Shown piece after piece: positions 23,557 to 23,779 of a stretch of DNA of 23,779 nucleotides; the first letter of the stretch is position 1; each line of letters opens with the position of its first letter. Source of the stretch: an uncultured Phycisphaerales bacterium (GTDB lineage: Bacteria; Planctomycetota; Phycisphaerae; WQYP01). The stretch lies in NCBI GenBank assembly GCA_903868035.1, contig CAIPTQ010000163.1, positions 1 through 23,779 on the forward strand, given 5' to 3'. The position numbers were made by a program, and so were the translations under genes. The notes beneath the pieces were generated by a model. The model searched no databases, had not been told where the DNA came from, and saw nothing but the letters and a program-made list of their open reading frames with translations.

Positions 23557-23779
23557 TTACGAACGCGAAGAGGCAATCGCTCCCTGCAAATCCTCAAAAA
23601 ACCCCGGATACGTCTTCCCCACGCATCCCGGCTCCTCAATCCGCACCCCCTTCACCCGCAACCCCGCCACCGCGAACGCCATCGCCATCCGGTGATCATC
23701 ATACGTCCTAATGCTCGCCGGCAGCAGCTTCCCTCCCGGCGGCGGCATAATGCTGATCCAATCCTTCCCCGTCTCCACC
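23557..23779 (-). CDS. aroA: 3-phosphoshikimate 1-carboxyvinyltransferase (EPSP synthase), C-terminal end, partial
   Basis: The C-terminal 73 residues are visible; the rest lies beyond the right edge. The enzyme joins shikimate 3-phosphate and phosphoenolpyruvate in the chorismate pathway, in the cytoplasm. TYDDHRMAMAFAVAGL is the strongly conserved EPSP synthase C-terminal motif, with D, H and R in the active-site cleft. EPGCVGKTYPGFFEDL is the normal end of the protein, where KTYP lies near the phosphoenolpyruvate site. The stop is TAA at 23559-23557. It is GC-rich with C-rich third positions, like the host genes, which places the right border of the AT-rich island before it. Confidence 0.95.
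   Translation of the reverse strand, partial: VETGKDWISIMPPPGGKLLPASIRTYDDHRMAMAFAVAGLRVKGVRIEEPGCVGKTYPGFFEDLQGAIASSRS

Overview
The window looks like chromosomal DNA from a high-GC Gram-negative bacterium, most likely a planctomycete (Planctomycetota, possibly class Phycisphaerae). The reasons are a diverged LpxA, a BatA/von Willebrand fusion, GYF-domain membrane proteins, a Uma2 nuclease, very large secreted TPR proteins, and the small GATTTTC and GGTCAG tandem repeats between genes. The assignment rests on gene content and style; there is no rRNA or marker gene here to settle it.

Layout. 1-2641 (minus) is the N-terminal 880 residues of a membrane-anchored propeller protein that runs off the left edge. 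It is divergent from 2885-3769, a secreted helical-repeat protein. 4005-5072 is a mutarotase-like conserved protein. 5275-6957 is a tandem pair of GYF-domain membrane proteins. 7181-8011 is lpxA and 8210-10783 is an alpha-glucan phosphorylase (glgP). 10984-12963 is a BatA/VWA membrane protein, convergent with a Uma2 nuclease at 12966-13637. From 13776 comes a run of genes on the plus strand: a 1027-residue secreted TPR metallopeptidase, a small HTH regulator, a UPF0175/PIN toxin-antitoxin pair and a MazG-like pyrophosphohydrolase, joined mostly by ATGA overlaps. A SAM methyltransferase follows at 18293-19039.

From about 19.2 to 23.5 kb the DNA is visibly more AT-rich and on the minus strand. 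It carries a three-gene module: a ParB-like protein, a probable PD-(D/E)XK restriction nuclease and a C5-cytosine DNA methyltransferase. The window ends in the C-terminus of aroA (minus, partial).

The most interesting structure is a repeated element that looks like a structured RNA. One apparently continuous copy (about 177 nt) lies at 23343-23519 between the ParB-like gene and aroA, with no protein gene of its own. The second is split: its first part (18221-18283) lies just before the SAM methyltransferase gene and its last 62 nt (19160-19221) lie after it, so the methyltransferase is nested inside the element. Matching segments share 30/31 and 56/62 bases, and one hairpin is kept with different bases. 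The sequence resembles HEARO / IscB omega-RNA (OMEGA) elements as I remember them. That identification is inference and needs a covariance-model search. The two copies are in direct orientation and bracket the restriction-modification module, which suggests an acquired, possibly excisable island.
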